Assembly: GCF_017948485.1 (NCBI RefSeq)
Contig: NZ_JAFFSX010000004.1
Span: 310,001-374,000 of the forward strand
DNA: 64,000 nt
From: Streptomyces sp. GESEQ-35
GTDB lineage: Bacteria; Actinomycetota; Actinomycetes; Streptomycetales; Streptomycetaceae
Reading direction: 5' to 3'
Part shown: one piece after another, positions 44,891 to 53,458 of the stretch
How the letters are laid out: each line of letters opens with the position of its first letter
How positions within the stretch are numbered: position 1 is the stretch's first letter
The notes under the pieces: model-generated
Seen by the model: only the letters and a program-made list of their open reading frames with translations
Database searches by the model: none
Told to the model about the DNA's origin: nothing
Position numbers and translations under genes: made by a program

Positions 44891-45799
44891 TCAGCCGAAG
44901 GGCCGTCCGGTGACGACGGCCGCCAGTGTCGTCCCCCGCGGGAAGGCGCCCTCTTCCGCGAGGGCGACAAGGGCGTACAGCAACTTGGCGACATAGAGAC
45001 GCTCGACGGGCAGGCCGTGGCGGTCCTCGAAGTCCTCGGCGAACGCGTCCAGGGCGGGGGTGGTGCGGGCGTAGCCGCCGAAGTGGAAGCGGTCGTCCAG
45101 GGTCCAGATGCCACGGGGACCGCCGAAGGCCTGGGCCTGGAGGGCCTCTATGTCGGCGGTCAGGAAACCCCCTTTGAGGACCGGAATGCCTAGAGCGCGC
45201 TGGTCGGGGGCGAGCCCGGCGGCCAGACCGGCGAGTGTGCCGCCCGTGCCGCAGGCGACGGCGGCGACATCGGCATGGCCGCGCAGCTCCTCGCCGAGCG
45301 CCTGACAGCCGCGTACGGCAAGGAAGTTGCTGCCGCCCTCGGGGACGACGTACGCGTCCTCGGCGCCCGACGCGCGCAGGACGGCCGCCAGGGTTTCGGG
45401 TTCGGTCTTGCTGCGGTACGTCGATCTGTCGACGAAGTGCAGTCGCATGCCGTCGTCGGCGCACCGGGCGAGGGACGGGTTGAGCGGACGGCCGGCGAGC
45501 TCCTGGCCGCGGACCACGCCGACCGTGGACAGCCCGAGGAGGCGGCCCGCGGCGGCCGTGGCGCGCAGGTGGTTGGAGTAGGCGCCGCCGAAGGTGACGA
45601 CGGCGCGGCCGGCCGCCGCGGTGAGGTTCGGCGCGAGCTTGCGCCACTTGTTGCCGACCAGCTCCGGGTGGATCAGGTCGTCGCGCTTCAGGAGCAGGCG
45701 GATGTCGTGGCGGGTGAAGCGGTCGTCCTGCACCTCCTGCACGGGGGAGGGGAGACGGGGGTGCAGGTCGGTGAGGGCGGGCGTGTCGGGGCCGGGCAC
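44891..45799 (-). CDS. PLP-dependent ACC deaminase/D-cysteine desulfhydrase family enzyme
   Basis: A 302-residue fold-type II PLP enzyme. The PLP lysine is in HPELVGNKWRKL; GGAYSNHLRA and VACGTGGTLAGLAAGL bind the cofactor phosphate. The family includes 1-aminocyclopropane-1-carboxylate deaminase and D-cysteine desulfhydrase. Residues that decide between them cannot be judged here, and D-cysteine desulfhydrase is the commoner activity in bacteria. It starts 16 bases after the amidase stop on the same strand. Confidence 0.82.
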   Translation of the reverse strand: MPGPDTPALTDLHPRLPSPVQEVQDDRFTRHDIRLLLKRDDLIHPELVGNKWRKLAPNLTAAAGRAVVTFGGAYSNHLRATAAAGRLLGLSTVGVVRGQELAGRPLNPSLARCADDGMRLHFVDRSTYRSKTEPETLAAVLRASGAEDAYVVPEGGSNFLAVRGCQALGEELRGHADVAAVACGTGGTLAGLAAGLAPDQRALGIPVLKGGFLTADIEALQAQAFGGPRGIWTLDDRFHFGGYARTTPALDAFAEDFEDRHGLPVERLYVAKLLYALVALAEEGAFPRGTTLAAVVTGRPFG

Positions 45800-45815
45800 C
45801 CTGACATTGTCGTCG

Positions 45816-46406
45816 CTACTTCAGCCGGTCCGCGATGCGCCGGCGCATCGCCGTCATGGTGAACCCCCGAGGGTCCACCTTCCCCGGCTGCCACTCCAGG
45901 TGACCGATCACCGAGCGCTCCGTCCAGCCGTGGTGGCGGCAGATCGCGGCGGCGGCCCGTTCGATCGCCTCCAGCTGGGCCTCGGGCCAGGGATCCTTGC
46001 CGTCGCCGAGGTTCTCGCACTCGAAGCCGTAGAAGTGGCGGTTGCCGTCGGTGTTCGCCTCGTTGTCCGGCGGGAGCGCCTTCTCGGCGATCACCGCCCG
46101 CAGGACGTCGTCGTCGCCGAGGCCCGCGTGGTTGGCGCGGCCGTAGCCGACGAGGTGGACGGTGCCGTCCTTGGTGATCACACCCTGGCACAGCGGACCC
46201 GGCAGACCCTCGTAGCCGTTCCGGCACAGATCGACCGTGTGCGCGCTGCCCTTGGTCACCGTGTGGTGGATCATGACGCCGTGGACGGGTCCCCAGGGAC
46301 CCTTGTGGTTGCGGTTGTGATGCCGCCAGTCGCCGACCCCGACGATCTTGACGCCTTCCGCACGCAATCTCTTCAAGAAGTTGTCCGCGGACATGGGTGG
46401 GGCCAT
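45816..46406 (-). CDS. N-acetylmuramoyl-L-alanine amidase (amidase_2/PGRP fold), no signal peptide
   Basis: A 196-residue amidase of the type-2/PGRP family. Zinc ligands: His in MIHHTVT (47-48), His in VIGHLEW, Asp in GKVDPRGF; YGFECENLGDG is the substrate-cleft region. No signal peptide or membrane helix is present, which is unusual for a cell-wall enzyme and typical of phage endolysins or cytosolic recycling amidases. ATG 46406 follows GAAGGAG. Divergent from the encapsulin gene (209 bp apart). Confidence 0.85.
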   Translation of the reverse strand: MAPPMSADNFLKRLRAEGVKIVGVGDWRHHNRNHKGPWGPVHGVMIHHTVTKGSAHTVDLCRNGYEGLPGPLCQGVITKDGTVHLVGYGRANHAGLGDDDVLRAVIAEKALPPDNEANTDGNRHFYGFECENLGDGKDPWPEAQLEAIERAAAAICRHHGWTERSVIGHLEWQPGKVDPRGFTMTAMRRRIADRLK

Positions 46407-46615
46407 GACCGTCTCCTTCCCGCTGCGCGACGGCCGCCGGGCGCGGCCGTCTGGTGATGGGTGGACAGGATCAGTGGTTGTGCCCAGCGGGCCGTGATCC
46501 ATTCCCGCTCTTTCGTGTAATAGCACCGACACGCTCCGTGATGGAAGGCTTTGCGGTGCAGATCGATGCCCGGCGCAGATCGGCGCCGGTGCATGACCGG
46601 GAGGGCAATTCACAT

Positions 46616-48019
46616 ATGTCGGTAGGCGAAGAGATCCGCACCGAGCAGGACAGGCCGCAGCAGAGTCTCGGCACGGCGGCCGCGCGGAACCTGGCCACCA
46701 CCACCAAGTCCGCACCACAGATGCAGGAGATCAGCTCCCGCTGGCTGCTGCGCATGCTGCCCTGGGTGAACGTCGAGGGCGGCACGTACCGGGTGAACCG
46801 CCGCCTGACCTACGCCGTGGGCGACGCCCGCGTGACGTTCGTGAAGACCGGCGACCGGGTCGAGGTCATCCCCGCGGAGCTGCGCGAACTGCCGGCGCTG
46901 CGGTCGTACGAGGACGAGGAGGTGCTCTCCGAGCTGGCCCAGCGGTGCCGGCAACAGGAGTTCGCCCCCGGCCAGGTGATCACCGAGTTCGGCAGCCCGA
47001 CCGACGCGGTGTATCTGCTGGCGCACGGCAAGGTGGAGAAGATCGGCACCGGCCCGTACGGCGACGACGCCGTCCTCGGAGTCCTCGCCGACGGCGCCCA
47101 CTTCGGCGACCAGGCGCTGCTGGACCCGGACGCCATCTGGGAGTACACCGCCCGCGCGCTCACCGCCTGCACGGTGCTCGTGCTGTCCCGCCAGGACGTC
47201 GAGCAGGTCGCGGAGCGCGCCGACTCCCTGAGCGCCCACTTCGACGAGCTGCGCGCGATCCCCGAACAGCGCACCAACAAGTACGGCGAGCAGCAGATCG
47301 ACCTCTCGGCCGGCCACTCCGGCGAACCGGACATCCCGCACACCTTCGTCGACTACGAGGCCACGCCCCGTGAGTACGAACTGAGCGTCGCCCAGACCGT
47401 CCTGCGCATCCACTCGCGCGTGGCCGACCTCTACAACAAGCCCATGAACCAGACCGAGCACCAGCTGCGGCTGACGGTCGAGGCGCTCAAGGAGCGCCAG
47501 GAGCACGAGCTCATCAACAACCGCGAGTTCGGACTGCTCAACAACTGCGAGTACGAACAGCGGATCCAGCCGCACGACGGCGTGCCGAGCCCGGACGACA
47601 TGGACGAGCTCCTCAGCAGGCGTCGCGGCACCAAGCTGTTCCTCGCCCACCCGCGCGCGATCGCTGCGTTCGGCCGCGAGCTCAACAAGCGCGGACTCGT
47701 CCCCGAGACCATCGACATGGGCGGTAACCGCATCCCCACCTGGCGCGGTGTGCCGGTCTTCCCGTGCAACAAGATCCCGGTCACCGAGGCCCGTACGACC
47801 TCGATCATCGCGATGCGTACCGGCGAGTCCGACCAGGGCGTCATCGGTCTGCACGCGACCGGGATCCCGGACGAGATCGAGCCCAGCCTGTCCGTGCGCT
47901 TCATGGGCATCAACGAACAGGCGGTCATCAACTACCTGGTGACGGCCTACTACTCGGCGGCGGTCCTCGTGCCGGACGCGCTCGGCGTCCTGGAGAACGT
48001 CGAGATCGGCCGCTGGTGA
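46616..48019 (+). CDS. eshA: Family 2B encapsulin shell protein with cyclic-nucleotide-binding domain (EshA)
   Basis: A 467-residue protein. Residues 1-97 and about 216-467 belong to an HK97-type shell fold of Family 2 encapsulins ([35 protein letters not shown] is the start of the second part, VSYL-type core follows). An inserted CAP/cNMP-binding domain spans about 98-215 ([50 protein letters not shown]). EshA of S. griseus was first described as a nucleotide-binding protein needed for hyphal growth and later placed in Family 2B. ATG 46616 follows GGGAGGG. The next gene encodes the probable cargo. Confidence 0.92.
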   Translation: MSVGEEIRTEQDRPQQSLGTAAARNLATTTKSAPQMQEISSRWLLRMLPWVNVEGGTYRVNRRLTYAVGDARVTFVKTGDRVEVIPAELRELPALRSYEDEEVLSELAQRCRQQEFAPGQVITEFGSPTDAVYLLAHGKVEKIGTGPYGDDAVLGVLADGAHFGDQALLDPDAIWEYTARALTACTVLVLSRQDVEQVAERADSLSAHFDELRAIPEQRTNKYGEQQIDLSAGHSGEPDIPHTFVDYEATPREYELSVAQTVLRIHSRVADLYNKPMNQTEHQLRLTVEALKERQEHELINNREFGLLNNCEYEQRIQPHDGVPSPDDMDELLSRRRGTKLFLAHPRAIAAFGRELNKRGLVPETIDMGGNRIPTWRGVPVFPCNKIPVTEARTTSIIAMRTGESDQGVIGLHATGIPDEIEPSLSVRFMGINEQAVINYLVTAYYSAAVLVPDALGVLENVEIGRW

Positions 48020-48038
48020 CCGTCCCCGTCCGGACGCG

Positions 48039-48066
48039 GTGTCCCCGCCCGCGAGGGCGGGTACAC
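48039..48066 (+). terminator. Hairpin between encapsulin and prenyl synthase genes
   Basis: 12-bp stem GTGTCCCCGCCC / GGGCGGGTACAC (one mismatch) with a GCGA tetraloop, 20 bases after the shell gene stop. Probably a partial terminator that lowers cargo expression relative to shell. Confidence 0.7.
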
Positions 48067-48130
48067 CCTGGGGGTACGCGCCCAGCGGCGGCGGAAGGGC
48101 CACCGTCCGCAGACTCTCCGAGGCGATCCC

Positions 48131-49270
48131 ATGGGTGAGTTCATGACGGAGACGAAGCAACGCACCGCCGGAACAAGGCGGTTCACCGAAGCACCGGAAA
48201 GGCCAGGGCCCATCGCGAAGGGGACGCAGGGCGGGCCGGACCGGCTCGACGGGCACGAGGCGTCGGGGATCCTGGAGCGCGCCCGGACCTCGGTCGACCC
48301 GGCGCTGCGCGCCGCCGTCGAGTCGCTGCCCGGCTCCATGCGCCGTATCGCGCGCTACCACTTCGGGTGGGAGCACGCGGACGGTACGCCGGCGGCGGGC
48401 AACGAGGGCAAGGCGATCCGTCCCGCGCTCGTTCTGACCGCGGCCGCCGCGCTCGGCGGACCCGAAGCCCGGGCGGCGGCCGTGCGTGCGGCCGCGGCGG
48501 TGGAGCTGGTCCACAACTTCACGTTGCTGCACGACGACGTGATGGACCGCGACAGCACCCGTCGGCACCGGCCCACCGCCTGGACCGTGTTCGGCGACGC
48601 CGACGCGATCCTCGCCGGGGACGCCCTCCAGGCGCTGGCGCTGCGGCTGCTCGCCGAGGACCCGCATCCGGCGTCCGCGGCGGCCGGGGTCCGGCTCGCG
48701 GACTGCGTCATCGAACTGTGCGCCGGTCAGCAGGCGGACGTGGCGCTGGAGCGGCGCGGCCCCGACGAGGTCGGTCTCGACGAGGTGCTCGACATGGCCG
48801 AGGCGAAGACGGGCGCGCTCCTCGGGTGCGCGTGTGCGCTGGGCGCGCTGTACGCGGGGGCCGCGGAGGAGGACGTCGAGGCGCTGGACTCGTTCGGCCG
48901 GGAGGCCGGGCTCGCCTTCCAGTTCATCGACGACGTGATCGGCATATGGGGCGACCCGTGCCGTACCGGCAAGCCGGCCGGAGCGGATCTGGCCGTCCGC
49001 AAGAAGTCGCTGCCGGTCGTCGCCGCGCTGGTCTCCGGCACCCCGGCCGCCGCGGAGCTCGCCGAGCTCTACGGAGCGCCGTACCAGGAGGCAGACCTGG
49101 AGCGCACGGCGCTGGCCGTGGAACAGGCGGGCGGCCGCGACTGGGCGCAGGACCAGGCAGCCGACCGAATGGCCCACGCCATGCGGCAACTCTCCCGCGC
49201 TGTACCGGACCCGGAGGCGGCGGGCGGCCTGCTCGCGCTGGCGGAGTTCGTGACACGGCGCAGCAGCTGA
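48131..49270 (+). CDS. Polyprenyl diphosphate synthase, probable encapsulin cargo
   Basis: A 379-residue trans-prenyltransferase. Residues 50-379 are the all-helical catalytic domain: GKAIRPAL, first Asp-rich motif HDDVMDRD, second QFIDDVIGIWGD (DDxxG, so altered in its third position). Phe lies five residues before the first motif, a bulky residue that tends to limit chain length. Residues 1-45 are disordered, Pro/Gly/Thr-rich and absent from ordinary synthases; in Family 2 systems such an N-terminus targets the enzyme into the shell. Cargo role inferred from this and the adjacent shell gene. Confidence 0.9.
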   Translation: MGEFMTETKQRTAGTRRFTEAPERPGPIAKGTQGGPDRLDGHEASGILERARTSVDPALRAAVESLPGSMRRIARYHFGWEHADGTPAAGNEGKAIRPALVLTAAAALGGPEARAAAVRAAAAVELVHNFTLLHDDVMDRDSTRRHRPTAWTVFGDADAILAGDALQALALRLLAEDPHPASAAAGVRLADCVIELCAGQQADVALERRGPDEVGLDEVLDMAEAKTGALLGCACALGALYAGAAEEDVEALDSFGREAGLAFQFIDDVIGIWGDPCRTGKPAGADLAVRKKSLPVVAALVSGTPAAAELAELYGAPYQEADLERTALAVEQAGGRDWAQDQAADRMAHAMRQLSRAVPDPEAAGGLLALAEFVTRRSS

Positions 49271-49334
49271 GGGCGCGGCGACGGTGTTCGTGACGTCGAC
49301 GTCACAGTCACAGCGACCGTCGACCGGAAAGACC

Positions 49335-49390
49335 CCGGAGCCACCGGCCCCGTGCGGCTCCTGACCCCGCACGGTCACCGGTGGCTCCGG
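49335..49390 (+). terminator. Large two-tier hairpin after the encapsulin locus
   Basis: Perfect 13-bp arms CCGGAGCCACCGG / CCGGTGGCTCCGG enclose a second perfect 8-bp stem CCGTGCGG / CCGCACGG. Strong terminator or transcript-end structure 64 bases after the prenyl synthase stop. Confidence 0.75.
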
Positions 49391-49518
49391 CACGGCGGGT
49401 CCCGCACAGCCCCACGGTGCGCGGGGCCCGCCTCCTGTCGCCCAAGTCACCGGCCCAGCCACCGGACGGGCTTCAACGGCCGTACGATCAGGGCCGGTTG
49501 ATGACGAAGGGGCGACAC

Positions 49519-50121
49519 ATGGGCGTGGCGATCCGGACGGCGGGCGAGGACGACCGGGAGCCGGTGATCCGGCTCCTGGACGAGGCCTTTCAGGACGACC
49601 CGGTGAGCGGCTGGGTCTTTCCCGGCGTCGAGTACCGCCGTACGACCCACTCCAGGCTGATGGCGGCCTTCACCGACGCCGTGTTCGCCGAGGGGCGGAT
49701 CGACGTCACCGAGGACGGCACCGCCTGCGCGCTCTGGCTGTCCGTGCCCGCGGCGGACCCGGCCGACGGCCACGCCGACGACCCGGCACCCGCCCAGGTG
49801 CGTGAGGCCGTCGACCCGGACAACGAACGCGTCGAGCTGATCGCCCGTCTGACGGCCGGCATCCACCCCTCGGACCGGGCCCACGCGTACCTGTGGATGA
49901 TCGGTGTGGCCCCCGGTCAGCAGGGCAGGGGCCTCGGCACCGCCCTCATCGCCGCGGCCCTCGACCGCTGCGACCGCGCGGGCCTGCCCGCCTACCTGGA
50001 GGCCAGCAGCGCCCGCAGCCGGATGCTGTACGAGCGGCTGGGCTTCGAGTTCACCGGCCGCGCCCTCACCCTCCCGGACGGGCCGACCATGTGGCCGATG
50101 TGGCGCGAGGCGCTCCGCTGA
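49519..50121 (+). CDS. GNAT-family N-acetyltransferase
   Basis: A 200-residue acetyltransferase. The acetyl-CoA site is WMIGVAPGQQGRGLGTALIAAAL, followed by YLEASSARSRMLYERLGFEFTGRAL, the pattern of the AAC(3)-I/MshD-like yeast-GNAT group. Substrate unknown. ATG 49519 follows GAAGGGG by 7 bases; earlier in-frame starts lie upstream without function. Confidence 0.85.
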   Translation: MGVAIRTAGEDDREPVIRLLDEAFQDDPVSGWVFPGVEYRRTTHSRLMAAFTDAVFAEGRIDVTEDGTACALWLSVPAADPADGHADDPAPAQVREAVDPDNERVELIARLTAGIHPSDRAHAYLWMIGVAPGQQGRGLGTALIAAALDRCDRAGLPAYLEASSARSRMLYERLGFEFTGRALTLPDGPTMWPMWREALR

Positions 50122-50162
50122 GGAAGGGCCGCGAATGGTCGTGGGTCGTCTGCGGGGCCGTC

Positions 50163-50192
50163 GTGGCTGGTCGCGCAGTTCCCCGCGCCCCT
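50163..50192 (+). repeat. Interspersed intergenic repeat, copy E
   Basis: Full-length element between convergent GNAT and TetR genes; its end folds with following bases (GCGCCCC TTT GGGGCGC, 50186-50202) as a perfect hairpin that can end both genes. Confidence 0.85.
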
Positions 50193-50223
50193 TTGGGGCG
50201 CTGCTCAGCCGGAGGCCCGCTGA

Positions 50224-50814
50224 TCAGGCCTCCGGTACCACCGTCGCCACTATCCGCTCCACCAGGCCGTTCGGCGCTGTGACGCCCGGCAGTACGTCGT
50301 GCAGCACGTCCGGCAGGGTCAGGTGCTCCAGGATCAGGCCGAGCATCGCGAGGTACAGCACGGTGACGGTCTCGTCGCCGCCGGGCAGTCCTGCCTCGCG
50401 GTGGAACTCCATGCCGTAGTCGAGGTCCGAGCGCACCGACTTGGTGAACGAGGCGAGCAGTTCGGGGCGCCGGGTGGCTTCGAGGCGCATCTCCAGGAGG
50501 GCGAGATACCCCGTGCGGTCGCGCGTCGCGCGGGCCATCAGGTCGTGCATGAAGGCCGTGACCAGGGAGCGGTCCCTGGGCCTGGTCATCAGCTCGCTCA
50601 GCACCTCGGGGTCCGGCGCCAGCCGGATGTGCAGCCGTTCGTCGATCTGGCGCAGCAGATCGTCGCGCCCGGTGAAGTAGTTGGAGGCGGTGCCCACCGG
50701 CACCCCGGCCTCGACGTCCACCGCACGGAACGTCAGCCCCCGCGCACCTTCCCGCGCGAGCACCTCGACCCCGGCGTCGACCAGCGAGGCCCTGCGCTCC
50801 GGATTCCTGGCCAA
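50224..50814 (-). CDS. TetR-family transcriptional regulator
   Basis: A 196-residue regulator. DNA-binding domain at residues 5-55 (TFRAVDVEAGVPVGTASNYFTGRDDLL), then a helical ligand domain. It is divergent from a RibD-C-type reductase gene; the shared interval has tandem 14-bp repeats framed by an inverted repeat, so the pair is probably a regulator and its target. Confidence 0.87.
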   Translation of the reverse strand: MARNPERRASLVDAGVEVLAREGARGLTFRAVDVEAGVPVGTASNYFTGRDDLLRQIDERLHIRLAPDPEVLSELMTRPRDRSLVTAFMHDLMARATRDRTGYLALLEMRLEATRRPELLASFTKSVRSDLDYGMEFHREAGLPGGDETVTVLYLAMLGLILEHLTLPDVLHDVLPGVTAPNGLVERIVATVVPEA

Positions 50815-50861
50815 TGCGGAATCCCCTCTCCCACTTGAGTCCGTACCGGAAAATCGCTTGC

Positions 50862-50897
50862 AACCACTACAAGTGAAGTACTACAACTGAAGTGGTT
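50862..50897. promoter_or_regulatory. Composite operator between TetR and RibD-like genes
   Basis: Two abutting 14-bp repeats, ACTACAAGTGAAGT (50866-50879) and ACTACAACTGAAGT (50880-50893), one mismatch apart, enclosed by AACCACT (50862-50868) and AGTGGTT (50891-50897). Strong candidate for cooperative TetR binding. Confidence 0.65.
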
Positions 50898-50926
50898 CAT
50901 ACGGCAGCCTACGGAAAGAGACCGGC

Positions 50927-51511
50927 TTGCGAAAGCTCACGTACTTCATCGCCTGCTCGCTCGACGGCTTCATCGGCGACCCGGCCGGTGACGCGACCGC
51001 CATGTACCGCTTCGTCGACGAGGAGTTCCTCGACTTCCTCAAGAGCGAGTACCCGGAGACCATGTCCACCCCCGGTCGCCGCGCCCTGGGCCTCGACGAC
51101 CTGGAGAACAAGCGGTTCGACACGATCATCCAGGGCCGGGCCAGCTACGAGGTGGCGCTGAAGGACGGCATCACCAGCCCGTACGCCCACCTGCGCGAAT
51201 ACGTCGCCTCGCACACCCTGAAGCACTCACCGGACCCGCACGTGGAGATCATCGCCGACGACCTGGTCGGCAAGGTCCGCGAACTGAAGGCGGAGGACGG
51301 CGAGTTCGGCATCTATCTGTGCGGCGGATCGCAGCTCGCGGGTGAACTGCTCGACGAGATCGACGAACTCGTCATCAAGTCGTACCCGATCGTCTACGGC
51401 ACGGGCATGCCGATGTTCGGGTCCGGCCTCGCGGTCACGGAGTTCACGCTCGACGATGTGCGCACGTTCAAGAATGGCGCGCTCGTGCGGACGTACAACA
51501 GGGAGCGCTGA
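50927..51511 (+). CDS. Dihydrofolate-reductase-like/RibD C-terminal domain protein
   Basis: A 194-residue protein of the RibD_C/DHFR superfamily: LTYFIACSLDGFIGDP at the N-terminus and YLCGGSQLAGELLDEIDEL near the C-terminus (the NADPH-binding GG loop). Such stand-alone proteins are NADPH reductases of unknown substrate. The start is a TTG at 50927, after AAAGAGA; this is rare but gives the conserved N-terminus, and no better start lies upstream. Confidence 0.82.
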   Translation: MRKLTYFIACSLDGFIGDPAGDATAMYRFVDEEFLDFLKSEYPETMSTPGRRALGLDDLENKRFDTIIQGRASYEVALKDGITSPYAHLREYVASHTLKHSPDPHVEIIADDLVGKVRELKAEDGEFGIYLCGGSQLAGELLDEIDELVIKSYPIVYGTGMPMFGSGLAVTEFTLDDVRTFKNGALVRTYNRER

Positions 51512-51537
51512 GGCCCCTGCCGCTCTAGGCTTGGGGC

Positions 51538-51747
51538 ATGGACAGCGAAAAGCACGCCTGTCCCGCCTGTGGACAGTCCGTCGAAACAGTCGTCAAGCGC
51601 CACAAGACGCTGGGCGCATGGGTTCCGAAGTGGGTGCCGGGACCGTGTCACAACCCCGATTGCGCGGCATCCGTCGAGACGGGCACCGAGCCCGCCGAGG
51701 AGCCCGCGAAGACCACACCGAACGAGACCGCCGCCAAGAAATCCTGA
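51538..51747 (+). CDS. Small zinc-ribbon protein
   Basis: A 69-residue protein. Cys8/Cys11 (CPAC) and Cys37/Cys42 (CHNPDC) should hold one zinc; the basic middle (KRHKTLGAWVPKW) could bind nucleic acid, and the tail is Glu/Thr/Lys-rich and disordered. I do not recognise a named family. It lies 26 bases after the RibD-like gene and 86 before the DGPF gene. Confidence 0.7.
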   Translation: MDSEKHACPACGQSVETVVKRHKTLGAWVPKWVPGPCHNPDCAASVETGTEPAEEPAKTTPNETAAKKS

Positions 51748-51833
51748 AGCCAGTGTCGAGAAGCCCGGCCCGGCTCCGACGTCCCCTGTGAGAGCCGCCC
51801 ACCGAGGGCGGTCGGAACCGAAGGAGCGGACTG

Positions 51834-52247
51834 ATGAAGTACCTGGTGATGGTGCAGGGATCACAGGTGGACTACGAGGCGATGCGCGGCAACGGCTCCG
51901 CGCAGTCCCCGGCCTGGAACGAGAAGGACCTCCAGGCGATGTACGCCTTCATGACCTCGATCAACGACGACCTCGCCGAATCCGGCGAAATGGTCGACGC
52001 CCAGGGCCTGGCCGAGCCCGCGAAGACCCGGCACGTCAGCCTGGACGCGGACGGCAAGCCCGTGATCACCGACGGCCCGTACGGCGAGACCAAGGAGCTG
52101 CTGGCCGGCTACTGGGTCCTGGACTGCGCGAGCCTGGAGCGGGTCACGGAGATCGCCGCGCGCGTCGCCCGCTGCCCCCAGCCCGCCGGGGCACCCGAGT
52201 ACCCGGTGGTGATCCGGCAGATCATGGACGGCGCCGGAGACATCTGA
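51834..52247 (+). CDS. YCII/DGPF-domain protein
   Basis: A 137-residue protein of the YCII-related (DGPF) family, named after the motif seen here as DGPYGETKE. Such genes sit directly before ECF42 sigma genes throughout actinobacteria and are thought to be part of the same response; no enzymatic activity is established. GGAG lies close before the ATG. Three bases separate its stop from the sigma start. Confidence 0.87.
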   Translation: MKYLVMVQGSQVDYEAMRGNGSAQSPAWNEKDLQAMYAFMTSINDDLAESGEMVDAQGLAEPAKTRHVSLDADGKPVITDGPYGETKELLAGYWVLDCASLERVTEIAARVARCPQPAGAPEYPVVIRQIMDGAGDI

Positions 52248-52249
52248 CC

Positions 52250-53449
52250 GTGAGCGAGACCGTCGAGGACCTGCTGCGCCGGTGCGCGCCGCAGGTCCTC
52301 GGCGCGCTGGTCAGGCGGTACGGCCATTTCGACGCCGCCGAGGACGCCGTACAGGAGGCGCTGCTCGCGGCGGCCGGGCAGTGGCCCTCGGCCGGCGTGC
52401 CCGACAACCCGCGCGGGTGGCTGATCAGGGTGGCCTCGCGGAAGCTGACCGACGCGCTGCGCAGCGAGGAGGCGCGGCGGGCGCGGGAGGAGCGGGCGGT
52501 GGCGCTCGCTTCGCGGGACATGTCCGGCGAGGACCGTGCGCCGCGTGAGGACGACACGCTCTCCCTCCTCTTCCTGTGCTGCCACCCGGATCTGACCCCG
52601 CCCGCGCAGATCGCCCTCACTCTGCGCGCGGTCGGCGGTCTGACCACGGCGGAGATCGCGCGCGCCCACCTGGTGCCCGAGGCGACCATGGCGCAGCGGA
52701 TCAGCCGGGCCAAGCAGAAGGTGCGGGGCATGCGCTTCGGGCGGCCGGACAACTGGGAGGAACGGCTGCCGGCCGTGCTCCAGATCCTGTATCTGATCTT
52801 CAACGAGGGCTATACGGCGACGTCAGGCGGCTCCCTCCAGCGCCGCGACCTCGCCGGTGAGGCGATCCGGCTCACCCGCGAGGTCCACCGGCTGCTCCCC
52901 GACGTCGGCGAGGTCTCCGGCCTGCTCGCCCTGATGCTGCTCACCGACGCCCGCCGCGAGGCGCGCACCGGCCCGCACGGCGAACTCGTGCCGCTCGACG
53001 AACAGGACCGCGCCCGCTGGGACAAGGCGGCCGTCGAGGAGGGCGTCGCGCTGGTCACCCGGGCGCTGTCGACGGGACGCGCGGGCCCGTACCAGGTGCG
53101 CGCCGCCATCGCCGCCGTACACGACGAGGCGCCCTCGGCCGAGGCGACCGGCTGGCAGGAGATCCTCGGCCTGTACGACGTGCTGGTACGGCTGGTGCCC
53201 GGTCCCGTCGAGCGGCTCAACCGTGTGGTCGCGGTGGCCATGGTCGACGGACCGTATGCCGGTCTCGCGGAACTGGACGTGCTGGAAGGGGCGGCGGGAC
53301 ATCGGCAGGACGCCGTCCGCGGCCATCTGCTGGAGCGGGCCGGCAAACCCGAAGCCGCCCGCGCCGCCTACGAGTCCGCCGCCGCGCAGACCCTGAGCCT
53401 GCCCGAGCAACGCTATTTGCAGACGCGGGCGGCACGGCTCAGGTCATAG
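52250..53449 (+). CDS. ECF42-type RNA polymerase sigma factor with C-terminal TPR-like extension
   Basis: A 399-residue sigma factor. Regions 2 (GHFDAAEDAVQEALLAAAGQW) and 4 (GLTTAEIARAHLVPEATMAQRISRAK) are in the first 165 residues. The remaining 230 residues are a helical, TPR-like domain with YLIFNEGYTAT, typical of ECF42 and required for its activity in studied cases. There is no anti-sigma gene; these sigmas are paired with DGPF proteins instead. GTG 52250 starts it; open frame upstream is shadow. Confidence 0.9.
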   Translation: MSETVEDLLRRCAPQVLGALVRRYGHFDAAEDAVQEALLAAAGQWPSAGVPDNPRGWLIRVASRKLTDALRSEEARRAREERAVALASRDMSGEDRAPREDDTLSLLFLCCHPDLTPPAQIALTLRAVGGLTTAEIARAHLVPEATMAQRISRAKQKVRGMRFGRPDNWEERLPAVLQILYLIFNEGYTATSGGSLQRRDLAGEAIRLTREVHRLLPDVGEVSGLLALMLLTDARREARTGPHGELVPLDEQDRARWDKAAVEEGVALVTRALSTGRAGPYQVRAAIAAVHDEAPSAEATGWQEILGLYDVLVRLVPGPVERLNRVVAVAMVDGPYAGLAELDVLEGAAGHRQDAVRGHLLERAGKPEAARAAYESAAAQTLSLPEQRYLQTRAARLRS

Positions 53450-53458
53450 CCTCACTCC

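Noticed and set aside
46610..49462. About 950-codon open frame on the minus strand across the encapsulin and prenyl synthase genes.
   Set aside because: Shadow caused by high GC at third positions; translation is Arg/Gly/His-rich without motifs, and the plus-strand genes are clear.
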